Source: Streptomyces sp. Je 1-79 (GTDB taxonomy: Bacteria; Actinomycetota; Actinomycetes; Streptomycetales; Streptomycetaceae). Taken from it: a DNA stretch of 64,000 bases. The notes under the pieces are model-generated. The model was not told the DNA's origin and ran no database searches. It saw only the letters and a list, made by a program, of their open reading frames with translations. This document shows, in pieces, positions 1-6,745 of the stretch (the stretch's first letter is position 1; every line of letters begins with the position of its first letter). The translations under genes were made by a program, and so were the position numbers. The stretch lies in assembly GCF_025195125.1 (NCBI RefSeq), contig NZ_JAMGSL010000006.1, forward strand, positions 417,815 to 481,814, in the 5' to 3' direction.

Positions 1-81
1 GTCGAAGCCCGGGCCGAGGTTGGCGCTGGTGGCGGGAACGCGCACCCGTACGGCGGCGGCGCGGAACGCGGGACCGGCCAT
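1..81 (-). CDS. thrB: Homoserine kinase, N-terminal fragment (cut by window edge)
   Basis: Only the first 27 codons are in the window. They start at ATG (79-81 on the complement) and read into the motif PATSANLGPGFD, which is the conserved N-terminal segment of GHMP-family homoserine kinases. The enzyme phosphorylates homoserine to O-phosphohomoserine, the substrate of threonine synthase, whose gene lies just upstream on the same strand. The order hom-thrC-thrB is the usual one in actinomycetes. A gap of 294 bp separates it from thrC, so thrB may have its own promoter or leader there. The short length limits confidence only slightly because the motif is diagnostic. Confidence 0.88.
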   Translation of the reverse strand, partial: MAGPAFRAAAVRVRVPATSANLGPGFD

Positions 82-240
82 CGCTCGATGACTCTCCTTG
101 ACTTGCGACAACGGGATTTCAAGAGAAGTGCAGGAAACCCGGGGGCCGTGTCTGCCTCGGGGGCGACAACGGCAACGACACCGCGCATATGCGACGGGGC
201 GGGTTCGGTACAGCCTATCGAAGGAAGGTTCTGTGGCGAC

Positions 241-294
241 ATAGGGCGCACAGGAGGCGCACGATGCGTGTCGCAAGCCTTCCTGTGCGCCTAT
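241..294. promoter_or_regulatory. Long inverted repeat upstream of thrB
   Basis: GGCGCACAGGA (245-255) and its complement TCCTGTGCGCC (281-291) form an 11-bp perfect stem with a 25-nt loop. The flanking ATAG and CTAT extend it with a one-base slip. It lies about 165 bp upstream of the thrB start in the thrC-thrB gap. It could be a leader hairpin or an operator; no attenuator peptide could be assigned. Confidence 0.4.
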
Positions 295-314
295 GTACGT
301 TCCTGATCGGGTAT

Positions 315-341
315 GCCTCCCCGGGGATTCCCCGGGGAGGC
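315..341 (-). terminator. Hairpin after thrC
   Basis: GCCTCCCCGGGG (315-326) pairs perfectly with CCCCGGGGAGGC (330-341) around a 3-nt loop. It lies 35 bp beyond the thrC stop. On the plus side it is followed by CCCTTTT, so it has a short T-run only in that direction. GC-rich hairpins without a U-run are common terminators in Streptomyces. Confidence 0.6.
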
Positions 342-375
342 CCTTTTCGTCAGGGATCTACCCGAACCGAGCGAG

Positions 376-1446
376 TTACGCGAGGCCGAGACGCTCGGCG
401 GCGGCGGCCGCGTCGACCGGGACGGTGACCGGCTGCGGCGCGCCGGCGACGGCCCAGTCGGGGTCCTTCAGGCCGTTGCCGGTGACCGTGCAGACGATCC
501 GCTGGCCCGGGTCGACCTTGCCCTGCTCGGCGGCCTTCAGCAGACCGGCGACGGACGCGGCGGAGGCGGGCTCGACGAAGACGCCCTCCTGGGAGGCCAA
601 CAGCCGGTAGGCGCGCAGGATCTCACGGTCCGTCACCTCGTCGATGAAGCCGCCCGACTCGTCCCGCGCGGCGATCGCGTAGTCCCACGAGGCCGGGTTG
701 CCGATACGGATCGCGGTGGCGATGGTCGACGGGTCCTTGACGACCTCACCGCGCACCAGCGGCGCGGAGCCGGAGGCCTGGAAGCCCCACATGCGCGGGC
801 GGTGGGTGGAGAGGCCGTCGGCGGCGTACTCCCGGTACCCCTTCCAGTAGGCCGTGATGTTGCCGGCGTTGCCCACGGGCAGGACGTGGATGTCGGGGGC
901 GTCGCCCAGCATGTCCACGATCTCGAACGCGGCGGTCTTCTGACCCTCGATACGGACCGGGTTCACCGAATTGACCAGCGCCACCGGGTAGTTCTCGGAG
1001 AGGGCGCGGGCCAGGGTGAGACAGTCGTCGAAGTTGCCGTCGACCTGGAGGATCTTCGCGCCGTGCACGAGGGCCTGGCCCATCTTGCCGAGCGCGATCT
1101 TGCCCTGCGGCACGAGGACGGCGGAGACCATCCCGGCGCGGACGGCGTAAGCCGCCGCGGAGGCCGAGGTGTTGCCGGTGGAGGCGCAGATGACGGCCTG
1201 CGCGCCCTCCTCCTTGGCCTTGGAGATGGCCATGGTCATGCCGCGGTCCTTGAAGGACCCGGTGGGGTTGGCGCCCTCGACCTTGAGGTGCACCTCGCAG
1301 CCCGTGCGCTCGGAGAGGACCTGAGCGGGGACGAGCGGCGTGCCGCCCTCACGGAGCGTGACGACCGGCGTCGTGTCCGTGACCGGAAGGCGGTCCCGGT
1401 ACTCCTCGATGATGCCGCGCCACTGGTGGGTGCCCTTGCTGGTCAT
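376..1446 (-). CDS. thrC: Threonine synthase
   Basis: A 356-aa PLP-dependent enzyme that converts O-phosphohomoserine to threonine in the cytoplasm. The PLP-lysine motif [11 protein letters not shown] is clear (Lys66), followed by the [15 protein letters not shown] phosphate-binding loop and [15 protein letters not shown]. The length fits the short actinobacterial type. The ATG start is six bases after the hom stop and is preceded by AAGGGGAG/AAGGA sequences inside the end of hom, so the two genes are co-transcribed and probably translationally coupled. A strong hairpin follows the stop. Nothing in the sequence looks abnormal. Confidence 0.95.
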   Translation of the reverse strand: MTSKGTHQWRGIIEEYRDRLPVTDTTPVVTLREGGTPLVPAQVLSERTGCEVHLKVEGANPTGSFKDRGMTMAISKAKEEGAQAVICASTGNTSASAAAYAVRAGMVSAVLVPQGKIALGKMGQALVHGAKILQVDGNFDDCLTLARALSENYPVALVNSVNPVRIEGQKTAAFEIVDMLGDAPDIHVLPVGNAGNITAYWKGYREYAADGLSTHRPRMWGFQASGSAPLVRGEVVKDPSTIATAIRIGNPASWDYAIAARDESGGFIDEVTDREILRAYRLLASQEGVFVEPASAASVAGLLKAAEQGKVDPGQRIVCTVTGNGLKDPDWAVAGAPQPVTVPVDAAAAAERLGLA

Positions 1447-1452
1447 GGGTCC

Positions 1453-2754
1453 TTACTCCCCTTCAACACGCATGATGCTGGCGACACCGCGCACGGTGTC
1501 GAGCTTGCGCAGCGCCTCGACGGTCCCGGAGAGGGCGGCGTCGGGCGCGCGGTGGGTGACGACGACGAGGGAGGCCTCGCCGAATCCGTCCTGTCGACCT
1601 TGCTGGCGGACCGTATCGATCGATACGCCGTGCTCGGCGAAGACCGTCGCGACCTGGGCGAGGACGCCCGGCTTGTCGGCCACGTCGAGGCTGATGTGGT
1701 ACCGCGTCACCACGTCGCCCATGGGGCTCACGGGCAGCTGGGTGTACGCGGACTCGCCGGGGCCGGTGGCCTCGTTGAGCTTGTTGCGGCACACGGCGAC
1801 CAGGTCGCCGAGGACGGCCGAGGCGGTCGGAGAACCGCCGGCGCCGGGGCCGTAGAACATGAGCCGGCCGGCGGCCTCGGCCTCGACGAAGACCGCGTTG
1901 TAGGCCTCGCGGACGGAGGCGAGCGGGTGGCTCAGCGGGATCATCGCGGGGTGCACGCGCGCGGTGACGGACGCGCCGTCGGCGGCCCGCTCGCAGATCG
2001 CGAGCAGCTTGATGGTGCAGCCCATCTGCTTGGCGGAGGCGAAGTCGGCGGCGGTGACCTCGGTCATGCCCTCGCGGTAGACGTCGTCGAGGCGTACGCG
2101 GGTGTGGAAGGCGATGCCGGCGAGGATGGCGGCCTTGGCGGCGGCGTCGAAGCCCTCGACGTCGGCGGTCGGGTCGGCCTCGGCGTATCCGAGGGCGGTG
2201 GCCTCGTCGAGGGCCTCGCTGTACCCGGCGCCGTTCGTGTCCATCCGGTCGAGGATGAAGTTCGTCGTCCCGTTGACGATGCCCATCACACGGTTGATCT
2301 TGTCGCCGGCGAGGGACTCGCGCAGCGGCCGGATGAGCGGGATGGCGCCCGCGACGGCGGCCTCGTAGTACAGGTCCTGCCCGTGCTGGTCGGCGGAGGC
2401 GTAGAGCGTCGTGCCGTCCTGCGCGAGGAGCGCCTTGTTGGCCGAGACGACGGAGGCGCCGTGCTCGAAGGCGGTGGTGATGAGGGTGCGGGCCGGCTCG
2501 ACACCGCCGATGACCTCGACGACGACGTCGATGTCGCCCCGTTTGACCAGGGCGGTGGCGTCGGTGGTGATCAGTTCGGCGGGGATGCCCTCCCGGACCT
2601 TGTCCGGGCGGCGGACCGCGACGCCGGCGAGCTCGACCGGGGCGCCGATGCGCGCGGCGAGGTCGTCGGCGTGCGTCGTCATGATGCGCGCCACCTCTGA
2701 GCCGACCACACCACAGCCCAGCAGCGCCACCTTCAGCGGACGCGTACGCATCAT
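1453..2754 (-). CDS. hom: Homoserine dehydrogenase
   Basis: A 433-aa NAD(P)-dependent enzyme reducing aspartate semialdehyde to homoserine, the branch point toward threonine and methionine. The N-terminus has the Rossmann signature LLGCGVVGSEVARI and the middle has GIVNGTTNFILDRM. A C-terminal ACT domain (roughly residues 350-425, YHISLDVADKPGVLAQVATV) is the usual site of threonine feedback inhibition. Two ATG codons lie in tandem at the start (2754 and 2751); GAGG upstream fits the second one better. It is the first gene of the hom-thrC unit and is separated from lysA by 104 bp containing a terminator. Confidence 0.95.
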   Translation of the reverse strand: MMRTRPLKVALLGCGVVGSEVARIMTTHADDLAARIGAPVELAGVAVRRPDKVREGIPAELITTDATALVKRGDIDVVVEVIGGVEPARTLITTAFEHGASVVSANKALLAQDGTTLYASADQHGQDLYYEAAVAGAIPLIRPLRESLAGDKINRVMGIVNGTTNFILDRMDTNGAGYSEALDEATALGYAEADPTADVEGFDAAAKAAILAGIAFHTRVRLDDVYREGMTEVTAADFASAKQMGCTIKLLAICERAADGASVTARVHPAMIPLSHPLASVREAYNAVFVEAEAAGRLMFYGPGAGGSPTASAVLGDLVAVCRNKLNEATGPGESAYTQLPVSPMGDVVTRYHISLDVADKPGVLAQVATVFAEHGVSIDTVRQQGRQDGFGEASLVVVTHRAPDAALSGTVEALRKLDTVRGVASIMRVEGE

Positions 2755-2809
2755 CCGACCTCGTTTCTCGTACTACTTCGTATCTCTACGGTTGGACCAG
2801 TCTCACTCA

Positions 2810-2838
2810 CCGGACGAGGGTTTCTGTCCCTCGTCCGG
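2810..2838 (-). terminator. Terminator hairpin after lysA
   Basis: CCGGACGAGGG (2810-2820) and CCCTCGTCCGG (2828-2838) form a perfect 11-bp stem with a 7-nt loop. It lies 21 bp beyond the lysA stop and upstream of hom, so it should separate the lysA transcript from hom-thrC. Confidence 0.7.
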
Positions 2839-2858
2839 ATCCTGAGACGTCTATTTCA

Positions 2859-4265
2859 TCAGCCGACATCGAGACGCAGGAGATCTTCCTCCGTCTCACG
2901 CCGGACGATCACGCGCGCCTCGCCGTCGCGGACCGCGACGACGGGCGGGCGGAGGGCATGGTTGTAGTTGCTGGCCATCGAGCGGCAGTACGCACCGGTG
3001 GCCGGCACGGCGATCAGGTCGCCGGGCGCGATGTCGGCGGGCAGGAACGCGTCCCGTACGACGATGTCGCCACTCTCACAGTGCTTGCCGACGACACGGC
3101 TGAGTATCGGCTCGGCCTCACTCGTCCGCGACACGAGCGCCACGCTGTACTCGGCGTCGTACAGCGCGGTGCGGATGTTGTCGGACATGCCGCCGTCGAC
3201 CGAGACGTACGTCCGGAGGCCTTCGAGGGGCTTGACGGTGCCGACCTCGTACAGGGTGAAGGCGGTGGGTCCGACGATGGCGCGGCCCGGCTCGACGGAG
3301 ATCCGGGGCGTGGCGAGCCCGGCGGACTCGCACTCACGGGTGACGATCTCGTTGAGGGCCTTGGCGATGTGGTGGGGCTCGCGCGGGTCGTCGTCGGAGG
3401 TGTAGGCGATGCCGAGGCCGCCGCCGAGGTCGATCTCGGGGAGCTCGATGCCGTGCTCGTCGCGTACCTCGGCGAGGAGCTGGACGACGCGGCGGGCGGA
3501 CACCTCGAAGCCGGCCATGTCGAAGATCTGCGAGCCGATGTGCGAGTGGATCCCGATGAGCTCGAGACCGTCCAGCTTCAGCGCACGCCGGACGGCCTCG
3601 GCGGCCTGACCCCCGGCGAGGGCGATACCGAACTTCTGGTCCTCGTGGGCGGTGGCGATGAACTCGTGGGTGTGGGCCTCGACGCCGACGGTGACGCGGA
3701 TCTGGACGCGCTGCCGCTTGCCGAGCGACTCGGCGATGTGGGCGACGCGGGCGATCTCCTGGAAGGAGTCGAGGACGATGCGCCCGACACCGACCTCGAC
3801 GGCCCTCCGGATCTCTTCGTGCGACTTGTTGTTCCCGTGGTACGCGATGCGCTCGGGAGGCATGCCGGCGGAGAGGGCGGTGCTGAGCTCGCCGGCGGAG
3901 CAGACGTCGAGGTTGAGCCCCTCTTCCTTGAGCCAGCGCACGACGGCGCGCGAGAGGAAGGCCTTGCCGGCGTAGAAGACGTCGGCCTCCTGGCCGAAGG
4001 CGTCTGCCCAGGCGCGGCAGCGGGCGCGGAAGTCGGCCTCGTCGAGGAAGTAGGCGGGGGTCCCGAACTCCTCGGCGAGCTCGGTCACGCTGAGGCCGCC
4101 GACGGTGGCCTGCCCCTCGTCGTTACGGCCGACGGTCCGCGCCCACACCTTGGGGTCGAGCCGGTTGAGGTCGGCGGGCGGGGCGGAGTAGTGCCCTTCG
4201 GGGAGGACGTCGGCGTGACGGGGCCCGGCGGGATGGGCGGAACGGCTCATGTCTGCATCTTTCAC
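2859..4265 (-). CDS. lysA: Diaminopimelate decarboxylase
   Basis: A 468-aa PLP enzyme that makes L-lysine from meso-diaminopimelate. The fold-III decarboxylase pattern is visible: the PLP lysine in DVFYAGKAFLSRAV (Lys101), HSHIGSQIFD, the glycine-rich LGGGLGIAYTSDDDP, the EPGRAIVGP loop and the catalytic cysteine region GKHCESGDIV. The GTG start overlaps the nrtL stop by four bases (GTGA). An internal ATG at 4250 (MSRSAHPAG) is a possible alternative that would shorten it by five residues. It is probably the last gene of a response regulator-nrtL-lysA unit. Confidence 0.95.
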   Translation of the reverse strand: MKDADMSRSAHPAGPRHADVLPEGHYSAPPADLNRLDPKVWARTVGRNDEGQATVGGLSVTELAEEFGTPAYFLDEADFRARCRAWADAFGQEADVFYAGKAFLSRAVVRWLKEEGLNLDVCSAGELSTALSAGMPPERIAYHGNNKSHEEIRRAVEVGVGRIVLDSFQEIARVAHIAESLGKRQRVQIRVTVGVEAHTHEFIATAHEDQKFGIALAGGQAAEAVRRALKLDGLELIGIHSHIGSQIFDMAGFEVSARRVVQLLAEVRDEHGIELPEIDLGGGLGIAYTSDDDPREPHHIAKALNEIVTRECESAGLATPRISVEPGRAIVGPTAFTLYEVGTVKPLEGLRTYVSVDGGMSDNIRTALYDAEYSVALVSRTSEAEPILSRVVGKHCESGDIVVRDAFLPADIAPGDLIAVPATGAYCRSMASNYNHALRPPVVAVRDGEARVIVRRETEEDLLRLDVG

Positions 4266-5515
4266 ATCTGGTCGGGTGCGCTGATACCGAGCAAGGAGAG
4301 GCCACCGGCGAGCACCACCCCGGCGGCTTCGGCGAGCGCGAGCCGGGATCGGTGGGCGGCCGAGGGTTTCTCGTCGCCGAGGGGCAGGACGGTGTGCTGG
4401 AAGTCGAGCAGCGCGTCGGCGACGACCTCGAGATGCCGAGCGACCCGATCGGGGGCGCGGAGGCGGGCGGCGGAGGCGAGAACGGAGGGATGGTCGCCGA
4501 GGGCGCGGATCAGGCGGTCAGGGCTCTCGGCCCGGTCGGCCCGGTGGGGACGGTCGGGGCGGCCGAGGGGGTCGGGCTGGCCGAGGCGGTCGGGCTGGCC
4601 GAGGCGGTCGGGGCGATCGGACTGCTCGTGCCGGCCGGTCCGGTCGGTTCGGTCGGTCCGGTCGATCCGGCTGTCGAACTGGAGCTGCTCGTTCCGGTCG
4701 ATCCGGCTGTCGAACTGAAGCTGCTCGTTCCGGTCGGTCCGGTCGATCCGGCTGCCGAACTGGAGCTGCTCGGCGTTACGGAGGAGGGCGCGGGTACGGC
4801 AGTGGGCGTACCGGACGCGGAAGAGGGGATTGTCCTCGTGCTGGCGGAGCAGCTCGTCGCCGAGCCGGGCCCGGTCGTGGGCGGCGGAGGCGAGGAGCCC
4901 CCAGCGGGCGGCGTCGGCACCGAGACGGTGGTGGAGCTCACGGGCGGTGGGGGCCACGGGAAGGGGGGCGAGGCGGGAGCCCTCCGCTCCGCTGCTTCCC
5001 CGCACTCGCCCCGGCTCCACACCGAGGAGGGCCCAGTCGGAGGGGGCGGGCCCGTCGCACTCGGTCCGTACGGCGAACCCCTGGGAGTGGAGGATGCGCC
5101 GGAGGGCGTCGGCGGTGACGGCGGCGCGGACGTCGGCGCGGTGCCGGAGGTGGGCGGTGTCGCCGGTGGGTTCGCGCCACCCGTAGCGGGGACCGCGGTG
5201 GAGGATCTCGCCCACGAGGTCCTGTTGGGCTTCGCGGCGGAGGGTGAAGTTGAGGAACCCGGGCCCGGTGATGTCGACGGCGGCGATCCCGGGGCTGGTG
5301 CGGAGCCGCTCACGGAGGATCGCCGCGACGTCGAGGGGCGGGCGCTGGGCGGCGCGGGCGAGGGTGAGGGCGACGTTGCTGGCGTAGTCCCCACGCCCGC
5401 CGGGCCGGGGCCGCTCGACGGCGACGCGCCGGGGGACCTCCACGTGGAGCGCACCGTCATCGACCGCGCTGCGCACGGCGTGCAGCACGGTGAGGGAGAG
5501 GTCCGCGGGGGTCAC
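4262..5515 (-). CDS. nrtL: ArgRS-related anticodon-binding protein
   Basis: A 417-aa relative of arginyl-tRNA synthetase that has lost the catalytic core. Residues 1-100 match the ArgRS additional N-terminal domain (RGDYASNVALTLA, GPGFLNFTL). Residues about 121-150 (HLRHRADVRAAVTADALRR) look like a decayed HIGH-motif segment. A DALR anticodon-binding domain begins at NPLFRVRYAHCRTRALLRNA and resumes near residue 335, ending SLLGISAPDQM. No KMSKS motif is present. The DALR domain is interrupted at about residues 248-335 by tandem repeats rich in Asp, Arg and Gln. The start is GTG and the stop overlaps lysA. The family commonly sits next to lysA in Streptomyces; its function is not established. 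Confidence 0.8.
   Translation of the reverse strand: MTPADLSLTVLHAVRSAVDDGALHVEVPRRVAVERPRPGGRGDYASNVALTLARAAQRPPLDVAAILRERLRTSPGIAAVDITGPGFLNFTLRREAQQDLVGEILHRGPRYGWREPTGDTAHLRHRADVRAAVTADALRRILHSQGFAVRTECDGPAPSDWALLGVEPGRVRGSSGAEGSRLAPLPVAPTARELHHRLGADAARWGLLASAAHDRARLGDELLRQHEDNPLFRVRYAHCRTRALLRNAEQLQFGSRIDRTDRNEQLQFDSRIDRNEQLQFDSRIDRTDRTDRTGRHEQSDRPDRLGQPDRLGQPDPLGRPDRPHRADRAESPDRLIRALGDHPSVLASAARLRAPDRVARHLEVVADALLDFQHTVLPLGDEKPSAAHRSRLALAEAAGVVLAGGLSLLGISAPDQM
4511..4774 (-). repeat. Tandem repeats inside nrtL
   Basis: Two repeat types run together. Units encoding EQLQF(D/G)SRIDR (roughly 33-45 bp) occur three times between 4670 and 4774, with short TDR insertions. Units encoding RPDRLGQ and related Pro-Asp-Arg peptides follow between 4511 and 4670. 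All copies keep the frame. They fall between the first helices and the remainder of the DALR domain, where ArgRS proteins have only a short loop. Confidence 0.8.
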
Positions 5516-5610
5516 GGGACAAGCGTATGGGAGAAGGGGGGTGGGAACGCGAACCGGTTTCGCGATGCGGTCACCGGGGGCAGGGTGGGCGCGGCGAGGC
5601 TCGGGCCCAC

Positions 5611-6198
5611 TTAGGGACGCGTACCGGCGTGCCCGACCCCGCGCCTTCCGTCGTGGGTGCCGTCACGGGGGCCTTCGGGCGGGCTGTCATGGGCGGCGTC
5701 GGGTCCGCCGCCACCGCCGCCAGCGCTGTCGCCAGGTCTGTGGCCGGGCCTGTCGCCATGTCTGTCGTCGCGTCTGCCGTCGGCCCCCGACGGCCCCTCC
5801 TGTCCGCCACGCCGCTGCCCGGGCTCCCGCCCGTCGCGGTGCATGAGCTGGCGTACGACGCGTACGAGCTCGGCGGGTTCGAAGGGCTTGGCGAGGAACG
5901 CGTCGACACCGACGGCGACGCCGCTGTCCATCTCGTGCTGCGTGCAGCCGCTGACGATGGCGACGGGCAGATGGCTGGTCCGCGGATCGGACCGCAGTCT
6001 CTCGGCGGTACGCAATCCGTCCAACCGGGGCATGACGACGTCAAGGGTGACGACATCAGGCCGGACCTGATGCACGACATCCAGACACTCGGCACCATCG
6101 GCCGCGGTCACGACCTCGAAGCCCTCAAGCTCGAGATTGACCCTGATCAACTGCCGGATCACCCGGTTGTCATCGACAACGAGCACCCGACCGGACAT
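5611..6198 (-). CDS. Stand-alone receiver-domain response regulator
   Basis: A 195-aa protein starting at MSGRVLVVDD. The longer upstream frame to 6318 has no family support. Residues 1-120 are a CheY-like receiver with acidic pocket DD9-10, phospho-acceptor Asp53 (TLDVVMPRLDG) and Lys104 (FLAKPFEP). The remaining 75 residues are Gly/Arg/Asp/His-rich (RDDRHGDRPGHRPGDS) and look disordered, with no DNA-binding domain, so it probably acts through protein contacts. No kinase gene is adjacent. It lies upstream of nrtL by 95 bp and close to a tRNA gene transcribed divergently. Confidence 0.8.
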   Translation of the reverse strand: MSGRVLVVDDNRVIRQLIRVNLELEGFEVVTAADGAECLDVVHQVRPDVVTLDVVMPRLDGLRTAERLRSDPRTSHLPVAIVSGCTQHEMDSGVAVGVDAFLAKPFEPAELVRVVRQLMHRDGREPGQRRGGQEGPSGADGRRDDRHGDRPGHRPGDSAGGGGGGPDAAHDSPPEGPRDGTHDGRRGVGHAGTRP

Positions 6199-6307
6199 GC
6201 CTGACACACGAACGAGAGTAGGTCGCCGGAAGTGGCTGCGTCCGGGTTTTGCCCACTTCCGACCCGTGAGGGGGAACGCGGGGTCGGTGACTCGACGGAA
6301 ATACCTG

Positions 6308-6338
6308 TTCACAGGCATGGCTCGGATGCTGGTAGGGT
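6308..6338 (+). promoter_or_regulatory. Possible tRNA-Arg promoter
   Basis: TTCACA (6308-6313) and TAGGGT (6333-6338) resemble -35 and -10 hexamers with a 19-bp spacer, about 30 bp upstream of the mature tRNA 5' end. The spacing is slightly long, so this is tentative. Confidence 0.35.
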
Positions 6339-6367
6339 TCTACCCGTCGCCGCTGAACGCGGCGGAC

Positions 6368-6439
6368 GCCCCCGTAGCTCAGGGGATAGAGCAACGGCCT
6401 CCGGAGCCGTGTGCGCAGGTTCGAATCCTGCCGGGGGCA
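6368..6439 (+). tRNA. tRNA-Arg (anticodon CCG)
   Basis: A 72-nt cloverleaf. The acceptor stem GCCCCCG pairs with CGGGGGC, the D arm is GCTC..GAGC, the anticodon stem ACGGC pairs with GCCGT around loop CTCCGGA (anticodon CCG at 6401-6403), and the T arm is GCAGG-TTCGAAT-CCTGC. The discriminator base is A and CCA is not encoded. It reads CGG codons, which are common in this GC-rich genome. tRNA genes of this kind are frequent integration sites, but no second copy of the 3' end was seen in the window. Confidence 0.96.
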
Positions 6440-6456
6440 CTTCGCAGGAAGTGCCC

Positions 6457-6499
6457 AAAGACCCCGCCACCAGCGTTGACGCTGAGGACGGGGTCTTTT
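6457..6499 (+). terminator. Terminator of tRNA-Arg
   Basis: AAAGACCCCG (6457-6466) pairs with CGGGGTCTTT (6489-6498) and ends in a TTTT run. An inner hairpin CAGCG-TTGA-CGCTG (6471-6484) caps it. It is A-rich on the left side, so it could also work on the minus strand. Confidence 0.85.
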
Positions 6500-6700
6500 G
6501 CGTTGTGCAGGTGTGTGCCGCTCGGAGGCGGCCTATGTCATGTCTCACTGATCAGGCGCGTACCGACGGAGAGTTGAGGTCCGCTCGCCACGGGGCAGCA
6601 CGCGGTGATCCGGGTGTCCGGCCACCAGCTCCGTGTCCCGTGTCGCGCTCGACTGCCTGCAGTTTCGCTGGGCGCCGCGAGCGCAGGCCCCGACGGGAGC
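6500..6700. other. Gap between tRNA terminator and VCBS gene
   Basis: About 200 bp with no convincing coding frame, RNA or repeat. Short open frames here lack plausible ribosome binding sites and codon bias. Confidence 0.5.
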
Positions 6701-6733
6701 GGAGCCGGACCCAGCCTTCCTGGGTCCGGCTCC
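6701..6733 (-). terminator. Terminator of the VCBS-repeat gene
   Basis: GGAGCCGGACCCAG (6701-6714) and CTGGGTCCGGCTCC (6720-6733) form a perfect 14-bp stem with a 5-nt loop, 13 bp beyond the stop of the minus-strand gene. Confidence 0.75.
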
Positions 6734-6745
6734 TTGGGGTTGTCC

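Noticed and set aside
313..2700. 795-codon open frame on the plus strand
   Set aside because: It is antisense to thrC and hom, which have clear family motifs; long antisense frames are normal in GC-rich genomes.
5611..6318. Longer response regulator starting at 6318
   Set aside because: The extra 40 residues have no family similarity and reach toward the tRNA promoter; MSGRVLVVDD is the normal receiver start.
6368..6439. tRNA-Arg as attachment site of an integrated element carrying the eCIS genes
   Set aside because: No integrase, excisionase or second copy of the tRNA 3' end was seen in the window, so integration through this site is not supported, though gene-order comparison could still show an insertion.
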